Source: Alnus glutinosa
Taxonomy: Eukaryota > Streptophyta > Magnoliopsida > Fagales > Betulaceae
Assembly: GCF_958979055.1 (NCBI RefSeq)
Contig: NC_084896.1
Coordinates: 6,328,501 to 6,392,500 of the forward strand
Direction: 5' to 3'
Length of the DNA: 64,000 nucleotides
Both the position numbers and the translations under genes were made by a program. The notes beneath the pieces were generated by a model. The model made no database searches. It saw nothing but the letters and a program-made list of their open reading frames with translations, and had not been told where the DNA came from. Positions 25,601-38,296 of this stretch are shown here, piece by piece. Each line of letters starts with the position of its first letter. Within the stretch, counting starts at the first letter, position 1.

Positions 25601-27716
25601 TAATATTAGCTTAAATTGATGTTTGCTATTATTTGAGTAAGGCCTCTTTTGGTCTCGCCTCCTTAATTACCCCAATAGTCCTACCTTACTCTCGTTAGTG
25701 AGCAAAAGAGGCTGTATAGTAACTTTATTGCAGATTGAATGGCAATTAGGAAACTTCTTTACTAGCATCACTTTCCTACACTTTCTGTCTTATATTGTAT
25801 AAAGACTGATGCACTTTAATTTTGGTGGTGAGGAGTTACTGGGTTTTTAATTCATCTTCTAGGTTTCAAATATAAGATATTCTGATTTTGTCGTTTCAGG
25901 GTTGTCAAAACTAACATCCGATCCCAGATCAGCTATTAGAAAGAGTTCTTTGGAAGTGCTGTTTAACATTCTGAAGGATCATGGCCATCTTTTTTCACGC
26001 CCATTTTGGACTGTTGTCTTTGATTCTGTTGTTTGCCCCATATTTACTTGTGTATCTGACAAGAGAGATATGCAAATAGAAGATGACGAGTGTTCACCGG
26101 CTTCAAGATCTCCACATTCCGAAGGAAGTACATGGGACTCTGAAACTTCTGTAGTGGCAGCACAGTGTCTAGTGGATCTTTTTGTCAGTTTCTTTGATGT
26201 AGTCAGGTCTCACCTACCAGCTGTGGTATCAATACTAACAGGATTTATAAGAAGTTCTGTTCAAGGTCCTGCTAGCACTGGGGTTGCTGCCTTGATGCGT
26301 TTGGCCAGTGATTTGGGCAGTAGGCTTTCCCAAGATGAATGGAGAGATATTTTTCTGGCTTTGAAGGAAGCAGCCATATCATCAGTACCTGCCTTTATGA
26401 AGGTTTTGAGATCCATGGATAAAATCGAGGTGCCTGACAATGCTCAATCTTATACTGACTTGGAAACTTCTTCTGATCATATCTTGACAAATGATGATCT
26501 CGAGGATGATAATCTGCAAACTGCGCAATATGTAGTTTCAAGATTGAAGAGTCATATAGCTATGCAGCTACTCGTTGTACAGGTTCCTCCCCCCATCTCT
26601 ATATAGATACTTGCACACGCGCGTGCACACACACACACATATATATATCTGCATTGAAGTGCTCACACATATTTGGATGCATACACGTCTAAGTGTGGTT
26701 GTCATGATCTAAAAATACAGAGGAAATTTGGATTCCGAGTTCAGATTGTGTAAAAATATAATAGTTTCCAACAATATTTTTCAGGTAGGGTTGTGGGAAT
26801 TTTGAACCTTCATGCTATTTCCTTTCGTATGCATTCTTGATCTATTGAATAGGTAATTTTTTTTGTAAAAGTCTACCAAAGTGAAAAAATAAATGAGACC
26901 TATTGATATATATGGGATGACACCCTGTCATAGTATATATATATATAAACCGTACACGTATTTCTAGCATGATGGCGAAATTTGTGGCTGAAAGTTATAC
27001 CTGTGAAATTTCCTGAAACTTTTCATTGATAACAATATTCCAGGGGGGTTTTCTTTGAAGTTGAATTCGTGACAAGTTTTAACATCTTTTATCTTTCCTC
27101 ATTTCAGGTTGTGACTGATCTTTGTAAAACACACCTAGAATCCTTATCAGTAGACAACATTGCGATCCTTCGCGACATATTTTCGTTTATTTCATCGCAT
27201 GCTCAACAACTGAACTCTGAGAGGATCCTGCAGAAGGAGCTGCCAATAGTGTGCTCTATCCTGGAGCTTTCTGAACCACCCCTGGTTCATTTTGAAAATG
27301 AGTCTCTCCAGAATTACCTCGACTTCCTAAAAAAGTTACTTGCAGATAATTCATCCTTGTCTGAGGAGATGAACATTGAAGCAGAACTTGTGGCAGTATG
27401 TCAAAAGATATTGCAGATATATCTCAATTGTACTGGTTCTCACTCTGCCCAGGTGAACTCAGCTGACCGTCCAATGCTACACTGCATTATTTCCTTGGGT
27501 TCGGCCAAAAAGGAAGAATTGGTGGCCAGGACTTCTTTAGTACTCTCAGCATTATGGGCATTGACTGGTTTGGAAAGGGATTCTTTTAGGAGGTACGTTT
27601 CTCAATTCTTTCCTTTGTTGGTGGATCTTGTGCAGAGTGAGCATAGCTCTGGAGAAGTTCAGCGTGTTCTAAGCAATATGTTCCAATCATGTATAGGCCC
27701 TATAATAATGGAATGA
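16655..27716 (+). CDS. BIG1: BIG1-type Sec7 ARF guanine-nucleotide exchange factor
   Basis: Large ARF-GEF that loads GTP onto ARF GTPases at the trans-Golgi network and drives secretory and vacuolar sorting. Eleven exons: 16655-17718, 18340-18657, 20772-21102, 21365-21787, 22156-22448, 22816-23089, 23363-23865, 24242-24563, 24911-25265, 25900-26582, 27108-27716; 5175 nt, 1724 residues, normal for the family. The N-terminal DCB region starts MSASQTLGG...[16 protein letters not shown]; the HUS box NYDCD lies at 448-452. The Sec7 domain begins near residue 585 with the catalytic glutamate finger FRLPGEAQ (Glu661). C-terminal HDS repeats follow ([20 protein letters not shown]). Y695, S696, D703 and M713 sit at the four Sec7 positions associated with brefeldin A sensitivity. 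Intron 1 has a GC donor (AG|gcaagt). Intron 2 carries an antisense LINE remnant. The wording matches Arabidopsis BIG1 better than other BIG members as I remember them. Confidence 0.95.
18859..19690 (-). mobile_element. LINE 3' remnant antisense in BIG1-like intron 2
   Basis: The minus strand reads the zf-RVT end of an L1-type ORF2 with stops and frameshifts: [45 protein letters not shown], then [20 protein letters not shown] and [10 protein letters not shown]. The plus-strand T run at 18859-18867 is the complement of its 3' A tail. It is 5'-truncated, and intron 2 (18658-20771) is by far the longest early intron because of it. A much younger 13-bp insertion lies inside it at 19153-19165. Confidence 0.82.
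19129..19190 (-). mobile_element. tail-only retroposon insertion with target duplication (1)
   Basis: The 13-bp insert ttttttgataagt (19153-19165) lies between two copies of a 24-25 bp target: acaaaggtgccatcagcaaa then cttg at 19129-19152, and acaaaggtgccatctgctaa then acttg at 19166-19190. On the minus strand the insert reads acttatcaaaaaa. Confidence 0.65.
20134..20184 (+). mobile_element. tail-only retroposon insertion with target duplication (2)
   Basis: The 13-bp insert cttatcaaaaaaa (20153-20165) lies between two perfect copies of the 19-bp sequence atgtttaaagcttagttca (20134-20152 and 20166-20184). The insert is the same short tail as in the insertion at 19153, in the opposite orientation. 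It lies in BIG1-like intron 2. Confidence 0.72.
26609..26649. repeat. CA/TA microsatellite in BIG1-like intron 10
   Basis: Alternating cacacgcgcgtgcacacaca followed by catatatatat, about 30 bp after the donor of intron 10. Potential length-polymorphic marker. Confidence 0.75.
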
Positions 27717-27949
27717 TTTTTTTTTTTCTTTTTGTTAATTTTGTCTAAGCATATACTACACATACGCCATCATTGAGCCATCATCGAACCATCAATTTTG
27801 TCAACAGTGGCTGGAGCATGAGCCATAATGTCAGCTATTTATTTATTATTATTTTTTTTGTAGTATATGCCGAGGGTTGATTTTTCACCCCTCGAGTAGA
27901 ATGTATGAGCTACTAGCTATTGACATAAATTGAAAAAGTTATCATTCCA
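27717..27949. other. 3' flank of BIG1-like gene
   Basis: T-rich 3' UTR-like sequence directly after the stop codon. Nothing else recognised. Confidence 0.4.
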
Positions 27950-28455
27950 AGGTTGTTTTACTTTTGACCAAAAATGTTTTCTCTTTTTTTCGTGTGTTAA
28001 GTGTGATCGGAAATTATGGTCAAACCAAAAACATTTTCGTTTATTAGGAAAACTTTATTTTTTTTTAAATTTTCATAAAATTGTTTCTATTTTTAAAAAA
28101 TGTAAATCATTTTTCGAGTTTGAGGCTTTTCTTTCTTGCACACATTCTCTTTTGCAATTCATTCTTCCCTGCTATCGGGGTTTGCTGGAATCCACAGTCG
28201 GCTGCTGTCAAAGTTTGCCACAGGTTGCTGGAGTTCGTCGAAAGTTGCTGTCAGTTGCCGCCACTGGAGTTCTCTAGAATCTACCACCAGTGTTCACCGG
28301 ATGTCACCGGTCATTTTTGGCCGTTGTCTGAGGTTGCTGGTCGTTGCCCACCGTCTCTGATTTTTTGTACGAGCCAAACACAAAAAAAAGTTTTGAAAAT
28401 TTATTTCGCTAAAAATATTTTCCAACGAAAATATTTTACGTTGAAATAAAATGAG
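27950..28455. mobile_element. MITE-like element family B, copy 2
   Basis: AT-rich flanks with aaaacattttcgttt on the left and ttccaacgaaaatatttta on the right enclose a GC-richer core of repeated gttgctggagttcgtcg-like words and the phrase ttttttgtacgagcc. It shares gtaaatcatttttcgagttt and the core style with 7190-7760. Short open frames across it are not genes. Confidence 0.5.
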
Positions 28456-29499
28456 CCTAAATGCCTTTAAGTTCTTCTCTGCCTGTGAAAGTCCAAGTCT
28501 CACCTCTACCTTTGTACAGGCCTGTATCCAAATAATTCCTAGAATGAGCCAATAGGATTTCCTTTCCTTTCTTTTTTGGGGGGAAAGTACATTTACCATT
28601 CAGGAAAAATAATTTTTTTATTAGAAGTATACTTGTCAATATATATATATATATATAGGGGAATAAATATACTTTTCCCCTTTTTTCTTTTCTTTTTTTT
28701 TTCTTTCTTTTTTTTTTAATTATTTTTTTTTTCTTTTTTTTTCTTTCGCATTATTTCATAGTTTTTGGCGAGGCATGAGAATCAATAAGATAGGGAGCAA
28801 ATTGGAGTAACAAAAGAATGATGGTTATTGTATCTATATAAAAAAAGAAAAAAAAAAGAAAAAAAAAGAAAAAGAAGAAGAAGAATGATGGTTATTGCTA
28901 GTGTAACCGAATTTTTCCTTTTTGTCACTACTTCAGCCCGGATGGGTCAGTTGGACATGATGATTGTTTTTACGACTGGAATTCTTACAATCTATTAGTG
29001 CACCCTTGCTGTTGACTCTCCAAAATATTCCATAAATTAATTTCTTTCAAAGTTATCAATACATTGACGCGTAATGCAAGCATGAGAAAGAAATTGCGCT
29101 TTTATGAGTATTACAGGCCTCTTACAAATTGACGTGACAAATTAGTCGTATGTCAGCAACTAAAACAACGTGAATTGTGGATTGTCATGTGACAGTCCAC
29201 GTGACACTTATCATGCCAACTGTTAAAATATGTCGCTCGTTCTGATATTTGAAGGACAAAAATTATAAATTGGAACCGACTCTTTCATGTGCATGTTTCA
29301 TGTAATCTTTGCTAATCCCACTATGAAATTGGTCGTTTTAAATTTTAATGATTATAACAAAGTTTGGGTTTGGTAGGACGTATTGTACGGTTGTACTTGA
29401 TTACAGTTTGAGAATGATAATATCATTTCAAAAAAATAAAATAATAAATAAATAAGTAATAGTCTGTTTTATAGTTGTTTCGTCAGTAAAGCATTGAGG
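28456..29499. other. intergenic, low complexity
   Basis: Contains an (AT)n run at about 28638-28657, long C/T-rich runs at 28677-28745 and an A/G-rich run at 28840-28885. No gene seen. Confidence 0.4.
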
Positions 29500-29890
29500 A
29501 CATAGATCATTTATTAAGGGTGCTAAGTTAGCTTATCTTTGCTGGTTGATATTTGGTTCTGTTGCTTATAACCTTTGGAGAAACCGTAACGCTATTTGTT
29601 ATATTAATTATTCCAAAACTGAAGAACAATTAATCGCTCAAACCGATTGTATAGGAGGTTAGAACTAGGATTCTCTCTAAAGGTAAGTTTAATGCCACTA
29701 AAGGAAATGTTATCCTCTGCATGATTTGGGTTTTAGATGGGATTTTAGTTTGATTTTATTGTATTTTTTTTTATTTTTTATTTTTTCCTGTTGTTCTCCT
29801 CTCGTTGAACTCTTTAGGTGGGTTATTGTCTTTTGCTTAAGCTTTTAGTTTTGCTAAGATTTCTTTGTAATTAAATACTTTAAAACACAG
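29500..29890 (+). mobile_element. LINE 3' remnant
   Basis: The plus strand reads IKGAKLAYLCWLIFGSVAYN, then LWRNRNAICYINYSKTEEQL, before stops. This is the zf-RVT-distal end of a plant L1-type ORF2, followed by a T-rich 3' part and gtaattaaatactttaaaa. It is broken and 5'-truncated. Confidence 0.6.
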
Positions 29891-30201
29891 CAATAGTCAA
29901 GAGTGAAGAAGACAAAACATGGCATTCTTTTCAATCCACAGAAAATGAGGGGAGTAGTTCCATTTCTTTCGGTTTGTTGTCTATTTTTTCTTCTTCTTCT
30001 TATTTTGGGAAGATTTTAGAGTTTTCTGCCATTGGCTGCATCGTTAATTTAGAGGTTTGAATGAACAATTACTAATATTTGATAATCAGTAGAGTTGGTC
30101 AATGATCCAAACCCCTTAAACCAGTATTTTGTTTCACATTTAGGACAAAAATACTAGATATTGGAACTCTTCAAAGCCTCACATTTTTCAGTATTTTGTA
30201 A

Positions 30202-30697
30202 GCGTCCGTTTGGGATTGCGTTAAAAGTTTAAAAAATATTTTTAATATATAAAATGCTGTGCAAAAAAGGAAAAAAAAACCTTATTTGACTTTTTTGCTT
30301 TAAAAATGGCCAAAACAAAGTTTTGAAAAAAAGCTTTTCCTTGAAAGCTCTTTTTGGATATAAAATCTATCCCAAATAGTCATGGTATTCCGCCTACAAA
30401 GACAAATCACTTAAATGGATTTTCATTGTATTTACACGTTAAGAGTATGTTTTGGATTATGTTGAAAAATAGAGCTTTTAAATTCAGAACGAGCTTTTGA
30501 GAAAAAAAAAGTTTTATTTTTAAGCTTTTCCTAAAACTGCTTTTCGGCATTTTTAGAGCAAAAAGGTTAAAGAAATATATATATATATATATATATATAT
30601 TTGAGTTTTTAACTAAATATACCCATTTTTGCCCTGCACAGCTTTCTATGTAATAAAAATACTTTTTAAACTCTTTAATGTAATCCCAATCATACCC
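30202..30697. mobile_element. Tourist-like MITE, copy 3
   Basis: Left end GCGTCCGTTTGGGATTGCG; right end read inwards GGGTATGATTGGGATTACA, both followed by similar ttaaaagtttaaaaa-type words and tgctgtgca / gctgtgca. It is flanked by TAA (30199-30201 and 30698-30700). An extra internal terminus-like phrase, gtatgttttggattatgttg at about 30446, suggests a second related element inside it. It also holds an (AT)n run at 30573-30601. Confidence 0.75.
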
Positions 30698-30754
30698 TAA
30701 TTAGAGAATGAAAATAGAAGTAATTGTTGAATGCCTCACATTGAACGCATTTGG

Positions 30755-31045
30755 ACCATCGTTCAAATGAACTGGAGGGATCTAGTTAGTGTTATTTGAG
30801 GGGCAAAATTGTTCATGTTTAAGAACCTCTAATAAAAAAGCCTCTTTCATGATCCTTCCTCGTTCTAGAGCCTAGATCGTGTCAACTACCAAATCTCAGT
30901 TACAAAGGAAATAAAGCCTCAATCATAACCACATTCCTTTTTTTACCCCTCAAATAAAAGGTATTCCTGCGGATGATATGAAATGACAATTTTACCCCTC
31001 AAATAAAACTAATCGGATCATCTGCCGTTCTTTTGAACCGAAGAT
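30755..31045. mobile_element. foldback MITE
   Basis: Left gttcaaatgaactggaggga and ttatttgaggggcaaaattg; right arm read inwards gttcaaaagaacggcagatg and ttatttgaggggtaaaattg. Arms about 60 bp, loop about 170 bp, no coding content. Confidence 0.65.
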
Positions 31046-33700
31046 AATCCTTGTCCCGCATGAATAAAGTTAATCAATAAATGCAACTTTCTGGTTGAAG
31101 AACTTTTCCTTTGTAAAAAATTATTGGATCATTTGTTGTTTTATTAACACAATTTCCTGGGTATCTCATGGAAGATCGTTTATTTAACTATAATTGAAGG
31201 AGTCCCCATTATAAGTTGGTCTAAATAACCATTCTTCAATAATTGTTCAACTTGGGTTAGCTTAGTAGTGCAATACAATCTAAAATATCAATTTTAAATT
31301 AATTAAAGAAATCAAGTTAAGAGATTTGGTTTACATAAGTTGAACCAAACATTTTCAATGACTCAAATAGTAAGAAGCATAAAAGATTCTACAATCCAAA
31401 AATTTCTTCAAATTTATATATAAGATATGGTTTATTATATGTGCAAATTGCGGAGGAAGTAATGCAATTTAATAGACTTTTATTTGATTATCATACTACT
31501 TAATGATGTGATAGTTGAAATCAGTCATAGGAGCAGTACTCGTAAAATTTAAAAATTTTAAAAAAATAATAGCTGATTTTTACTGTCACGTCATCCCACT
31601 TGTATAATATTCATATAGCAGTCTACTAAATAGCAGTACTCTTATGAAAACACTCAAACTTGGCATAATACTACTAATTTTTGGATCAAAATCTTTTCAA
31701 ATTATCTATTCGAATTTAAAAAAAAAAAATCATATAAGTGATTATGAGATATTTCTCATCAAACTCACATAATTAAAAAAGTGGTTGAATTGTGGATAAT
31801 AGTAGAGTGGTGCAGAGAGTCAATGACTACCCTTATTGAAGACATGCTGACATGCTTTATTAAATGTAAATTTATTTGACGGTTGGATAGTAATCTTTTT
31901 ATTTTTTATTTTATTTTTTTTGTCTTTTTCTAAACTTTACCTTCTCACAGCAATTGACAAAATAATAAAAATAAAAAGAAGAAGAAAGAAGAGAGGTGAA
32001 GCCTCCCTCCATCAATTGTGCTTTCTTCCTAGTTCTTTAGAGTTATGAAGGTCTTTTGTTTTCTTCCCGACTTAGATTTAATGAAGCTTTTATTTTCTTA
32101 GTCTTTTTAAGATTATGGAACTTTTGTTATCTTAGTCTTTTTAGGGCTGTAGAGTTTTGGATCTCCTAGTCATTTTAGAGCTACGGAGCTTTGTGTTTTT
32201 TTTTTTTTTTTTTGATTTTTTCAGGCAGGAAGGCTAACACAAGATGTCTTGTAGGGACGTGGTCTCTCCGTCAGTGTCGCTGGCAAAAGTTTGGCTGAGT
32301 TTTCTTCTTCTACATCTATTTTTTAGGCTAAATTTATATTTTTCCGCTAGTTTTCGCAAAACACGTGCAATTTCTCTTTCGATGTCGGCTTGTGGCGGTA
32401 GCTTCCGTCATTTTGTTCAAAAAAAAATCTTCTCACAGCAATTAAAAATCCGGTAAACAGTAAATCACTTAATGCTATGGGCTTATTTATTTATTTATTT
32501 ATAGGTATACAGTAAACCGCTTAATGCTATGAGCTTATTTTTTTTTTTTTTTTTTTTATTTTTATTTTTTGTCTTTTTCTTAAATTCTCTTTTCAAAGGA
32601 ATCAAAAGTGACGTGGGAGTGACTTTACGTTACAAATCTTTGGATCGTGTTTATAATTATTTATTATTATTATTATTATTTTAATTTAGACAAGTGATTA
32701 TAATATATTATTTTTAAAATTTATTTGACAAAATAAAAATTAAGCTGTTCAGCTACTTATTCGGTTAAGTAAATTTTATAAGTGGTCTCTCATAATTACT
32801 TGTTCAAATTCTTTCAAATTTAAATAAATAATTACAGACGATCTGACTCTTATTTAATTTATTTATTTAATTATTTTTTCAAAGCAATTGCAAACTCGTG
32901 CCATCAAATTCAAAGGTAAGTGATTTTTTTATTTTTTTTTTAAGCCCCTTAAACAAACTTGTCAAAGCAGTTCGATCCCTTTGTCTCTTACCAAACACAC
33001 TTTTTCTTATAGTATATTTTTTTTTTTTAATAAATTGGAAGGTTTGCTATGAAAAGACTTATGGCCCTGTGTTTGGTAATTATCATCTCCTCCCCTCTCC
33101 TATTTTTATTTTCATTTTTTTTTTAAACAAAATAATCAATTTCAAAATATTTATTTATTTTTTTAAATTTTTTTATATCACATCAATCATTTTTTATTAC
33201 TATTCAAATATAAAAATAACTTTTTTTTTTTTTTTTTTCTTACTTTTCTATACAAATTATTTCTACTTTATATCACATCAATCACTCTTACAGTCTTATT
33301 ACTACTACTAAAAAAAAAAAAAATTCACCTCAACAATTTTTACCGAACACTCTCAATTAGTACGTGTGTACGATTCATCGAGACATAGCGTGTCGAAGTC
33401 TTGACAACGGAACTATAATTTTAGTTTTTAGAATCGTTGAATTTTAATTTTTAAATTTGTGTTTGCGTGTAAAAGATTCTTAAACTCTCTCTCACACACA
33501 CAAAACAAATAGTCATATAGAGAAAAGTGAGGCCTATTGGACATCGGCTAATTTTTCCGGAGAAATAATGCACTCCAATTATGTTTATGTGTGTCTTGTT
33601 CTTCAAAACGTCCGTATTCTATAATTGGGGCCTTAATCGTTTGTTTTATTGGAAGGGATCTTAATTTAATTTTTTCTTGCAAACTTGTCATATATATATA
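31046..33700. other. intergenic; diverged MITE family C copy and short imperfect tandem
   Basis: No gene seen. At about 31459-31642 there is a diverged family C MITE whose right end reads gtctactaaatagcagtact. At about 32040-32190 a unit of roughly 38 bp (cttagtctttttagggctgt and variants ending in gagtttt) recurs four or five times imperfectly. T-, A- and ATT-rich runs fill much of the rest, and a degraded relative of the 3799 MITE is at about 33062-33345. Confidence 0.4.
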
Positions 33701-33711
33701 TATATATTAAC

Positions 33712-33843
33712 CAATAATTCCAATATTACTACTATTTCGATTGTGATCTCTAAATGACCGCCTAACTCACCTTATATATTATCAATAATTCCAATACTAC
33801 TACTATTTCGAACGTGATCTCTAAACGACCGCCTAACTCACCT
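33712..33843. repeat. two-copy tandem repeat, period 71
   Basis: The unit starting caataattccaata and containing ctactatttcga and gaccgcctaactcacct occurs at 33712-33772 and again at 33783-33843 with only a few substitutions. Confidence 0.8.
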
Positions 33844-33884
33844 AAAAATGCCGACAAAAGTTGAACTTCTACCGCCTCTATTTT

Positions 33885-34250
33885 GGGGCAATTACCTTTT
33901 TTTCTCATCAACTACTAGCCATTGTCAACATGGCCCCATGAACTGACGCATTGACCAAAAGAGAACATCTAACTACCAACTTTACATACTTTGCTCCCTT
34001 ATGTCAGTTTAATTCATAAAAAGACTTAAATACCCTAACTCAAATTCAAAAATGACATAAATGCCCTCAACTTTTTTAAACATATTAATTTTAATATTTT
34101 TTTTTATTAATTACTGTTGGAGGGCATTTTGGTCTTTAAACAAAATTAACGCCCAAAAATGAAATATTCCGTCCAAATTAACGGAATTCCCTGACGGAAG
34201 GGGGCAAAGTATGTAAAATGCTTTTAAAAGTGACATTGACTTTTTAGAAA
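33885..34250. mobile_element. foldback MITE
   Basis: Left tttacatactttgctccctt and right (aagggggcaaagtatgtaaa) are inverted, with flanking attgtcaac / gtgacattgac also mirrored. The interior contains ctaactcaaattcaa and acggaattccctgacgg. Arms are moderate; ends approximate. Confidence 0.55.
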
Positions 34251-35831
34251 TGTACAAATTGATGCAAATGTGAATGCAATGAAAATCTTGTTATATATAT
34301 TCGAGTTTATAAAGCTCAAAAATATGTAGATGAAAGAAAAAAAAACAACCCTAATTTCAACGGAATGATCGATCCAATGGCGGTCTTGGTGCTCCATTAA
34401 ATCACTTGTCTCACTTCAGAACTCATTTTTGTCAAACTTGAATAACTGCAGACATCTTTCTCCCTCTGACTATTTATAAATTGAGGGCAACGTGCTACAT
34501 CCTAAGCAAGCAAAACAAAAAAAGATACGATATTTCTGTAATAAGTTCTTGTTGACTATCACTACAAAACAAGGATGTACTAATCATGATGTTGGATATT
34601 CCATAAGGATTATGTCAATTTAGGGGTTTTATTTATTTTTTTTTATTTTTTTTTATTTTTAAATTTTATATATATATTGAATAACGTGAAAAATGCTATA
34701 GGTTAAACATGTGATATATGTGTAAGATCACATAATTTATGAAAGTGATGAGAAGAAGAAAGAGAGACATACAAATGAGGTGGTTCGGCTTAACTATGAC
34801 CTACATATATCTACACGTTAAAACTTTTTCTTTGACTACATCTTTCATTGATTTATTTGATTGTATACAAGGGTATGAACGTTACAAGTTTCTTCTACTT
34901 CTATATTAACAACAATTAATCTAATTATCATTTTGTAACTCTTGTCGATCTCTTGAATGCTTGTAATTCTTGTATCTTGAGTTTTTGTAACTTTTGTCTC
35001 AATAATATATTATTAAGAAGAATTTAGTATGTTTTCATCAGGTTTTCGTACGTAGAATAGTTTTGAGCAAAAAACTGTCTTTAAGTTTGCTGAAGAAGAA
35101 GCGTATCTTCAAAAATGAAGAAAAAGCCTTTTGAAATATTTTTATTTTTATTTTTTTTATCTGCTTCCATAACATACCACATTTTTAATAAGTAGTATTT
35201 TTCAAGTCGTTTGATGTAAGGAATGACATGAATTCACGTAATTTTAGAATATACAATTTACTTGAAATTGTAATCGATCTTGATCCTTCTACGCTCCAGT
35301 GGTCTGCGGGCAATTGCAGGTATACATGGTTTACTCTATAGAGGTTGGCATGAAGAATCATGCTTTAAACAGATTCCACTTTTGTTTATATATATATATA
35401 TATATATATTCTGAGCAAAAAAGAGAGGAGAGGGCAACTCTAGTATTTACTCTACTTGGGCATGACCACTATAGTAGTACATGTCTGTTGGGAATCAATG
35501 ACAGAAAGAGCTTAGAAAGTGAGAAATTGCAGGTGCTCACGCAAGTCTAGTTAAGCTATAACTTGACCCAACTCTATCAAAATATCAGTGAGACCTAAAG
35601 TGATTTAAAGTAATCAGGCATAAAAGATTTCATTGCAGGAGTTGAATCCATACCTTAGTCTAATAGTGTTTACCTAACCATACTGGGAATGCCTTAAAGG
35701 GCCACCGAACAACCACCTTGATGGTGAGTAAAAACAAACAAGTTGTACTTGAAAAGAAGTCAGAAGAAGGAGTCAAAAAATAAGATCATGCCCGCTACTG
35801 TTTTTATTACTTAGATTAGATTGATAATCTA

Positions 35832-35876
<45 letters not shown>

Positions 35877-38261
35877 AAGAAATAAAAATACAACGTAGTC
35901 TTTAGCGTAATTATTAGTCGTGAACGTAAGTTTTTAACATCGAACTACTCCAAAGTTTTCTGTCTCCCTTCTAACATTGCTTTCGCTATCTCTCAATTCA
36001 AAATTTATTTTTAAATTTGAGAAATGAATTAATGTTGACTAAATATGGGTATTATGTATCTATCAGATTCATATCTGCATCATACTCATTTATAACTAGT
36101 GTGCATAGAATTTCAACCTTTTAATGGCCAGCCAGTTCAGACCTTAGCAAGTTGGCCATTGAAAAAAAAATTAAAAAATAAAAAAGAAGAAGAAGAAAGA
36201 GAAGGAAGATAAAGCCTGGTATTGTTTTTATTACTTGGATTTGATTGATCATCTCTATCGGTACTGTTGGGATGTCAAGTAATTAAAGAATACATTAAAT
36301 TAGAATTTATAGATATATATATTGGGAAAAAAAAAAGAGAGAATTTATTGGGTTATTGACTTAATTTGTTGGGGTAGTTCTATTTAATTTAGGATAAGTT
36401 TGTTGGACTATTGACCAAGCTAGGCAGTAACTTTATTCAGGCTTTTGATAACAACGTCCAACCAATGTTGTGATAATTCTTAGCTATAAATGTTTTGGTT
36501 TGTGTCCTTTTTTAGGGCACTGCATTCTTAATTTCTAGGGTGACATTTTCAACTTGCACAGGATCGACAATAAGATATTTGTAGTGCGTCTATTTGTGTC
36601 AAGGGTTCTGATCGATACGAGACATCATCTTATTATCTTATGTGAAAATTGTTGATAATATATAGCACATAGTTAACCTAGCTAACGGAACCAATTAATT
36701 TGTGTATTGAATTACAAATCGAGAGCAATCATGGATACCGTATAAAAACGCCAATAACTCTCGAGATGGAAATTATCCTATAGACACTATATTCATGCCT
36801 GTTCGAAATGCAAACCATAGTGTTCATTCTTACATAAATGGGAATGAAAAAGAAGAGATTTTTTTTCTCAAAATATGGACATGCAATTGGAAGTTTAACT
36901 CGTAAATAAGCACTTCACGAAGTGCTTCTTTACGAAGCCTCACAGAATTTGATTGAGTTATTAAATTCTTTGTTACATGTGAAAGAAGATAAATTACATT
37001 TAGAAAACAATCAACACAAGGTTACTTTATTAATGGCACCTAAATTATGCAACTTGATCTTGGAGGCCTTAACTTGGGGGGTTGAGACATAAATAAGAGG
37101 GGCTACTGATAACATACGAATTAACACCTAATGTGATGGGTGTCAATTACAAAAAAAAGAGTCAACCAATGGCTCAGTCGCACAGGATAATTTTGAAGAT
37201 AATATTTGAAATCACTTGCGAACCATCAAACGGATTTCGACCCACTAAAACGAGCGATCGTTAATCTCGATAACTTAATTAACAAAAGAGAAATAAATTT
37301 TTTACATCTCTTTTCTAAATTAATCAATAGTTAATTTAGAAAAAGATATACATGCATGTTGTTAAATAGAAGAAAACGATATCAGAAAGATACGTGAACG
37401 ACTTGACTATAGTATAGGTCGGATGTTTCGGTGAGACGTGAGCAGCAAATCTCCCCTCTTTTTTTCTTCTTAGTTTTAGGAAAATTATTAGCCCCATACT
37501 TAATTACCCTCATAGTCGGGGATGGTCTTTATTAAATTGATTTCCTTTAGACATGTGTAATAGGTGCGCTTCTTAAACCCATGCTTTAATGTTGAAATGA
37601 ACAAATAATTATAGACGGTCTTAAGCGTTAGTCATAGTCATATATATATATATATACATATATATATAAAAGGGTTAAAATAGACTTAATGCCCTCTTTT
37701 CAATTACTGTTAATTTCCAAGTCAAAATCATATTAATATTATTATCATTTACTTTTAAGCTTTGCTTGCGCGTTTCGTGAAGCTTTTGTGCAACCAATTA
37801 CTTGCTATATTTTTATATTATTATATAATTAACGTGGTAATTGCAATTAAGCGAAAGCCCCTCTTTCAAACCAGGGTTGGCAAGTTTTCATTAAATTATC
37901 ATTCTTTCATTGGATGGTTCATTCTTTTTAATCTAATTAATTATTTTCCCGTGGATTAATTCCACATGCAAACAAAACAAATAATAATAATTTTATTTTA
38001 TTTTAATAGGTGATATGAGAATGATACTTGTTCATCCCATAGTTTACCAACCTACTTCTCTTTTCCTATTATTTATTTATTTATTCAAGTTTTTGTTTAA
38101 AATTGTAATTTTTATTTGCTAAACAAAGACGGGATCCACACGAGACGACTAGTTAATAATATGAGAGGAATTTTGTTAATGTTTTTGTTTTCCATTTTTA
38201 AGATAAATACAATAACAAATAATTCATAACATAAAACACTCGTAAAAATATTTAAAAAAAA

Positions 38262-38296
<35 letters not shown>

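Noticed and set aside
32898..33311. 137-residue open frame rich in Phe, Ile and Tyr
   Set aside because: It arises from T-runs and a degraded MITE; no protein family resemblance.
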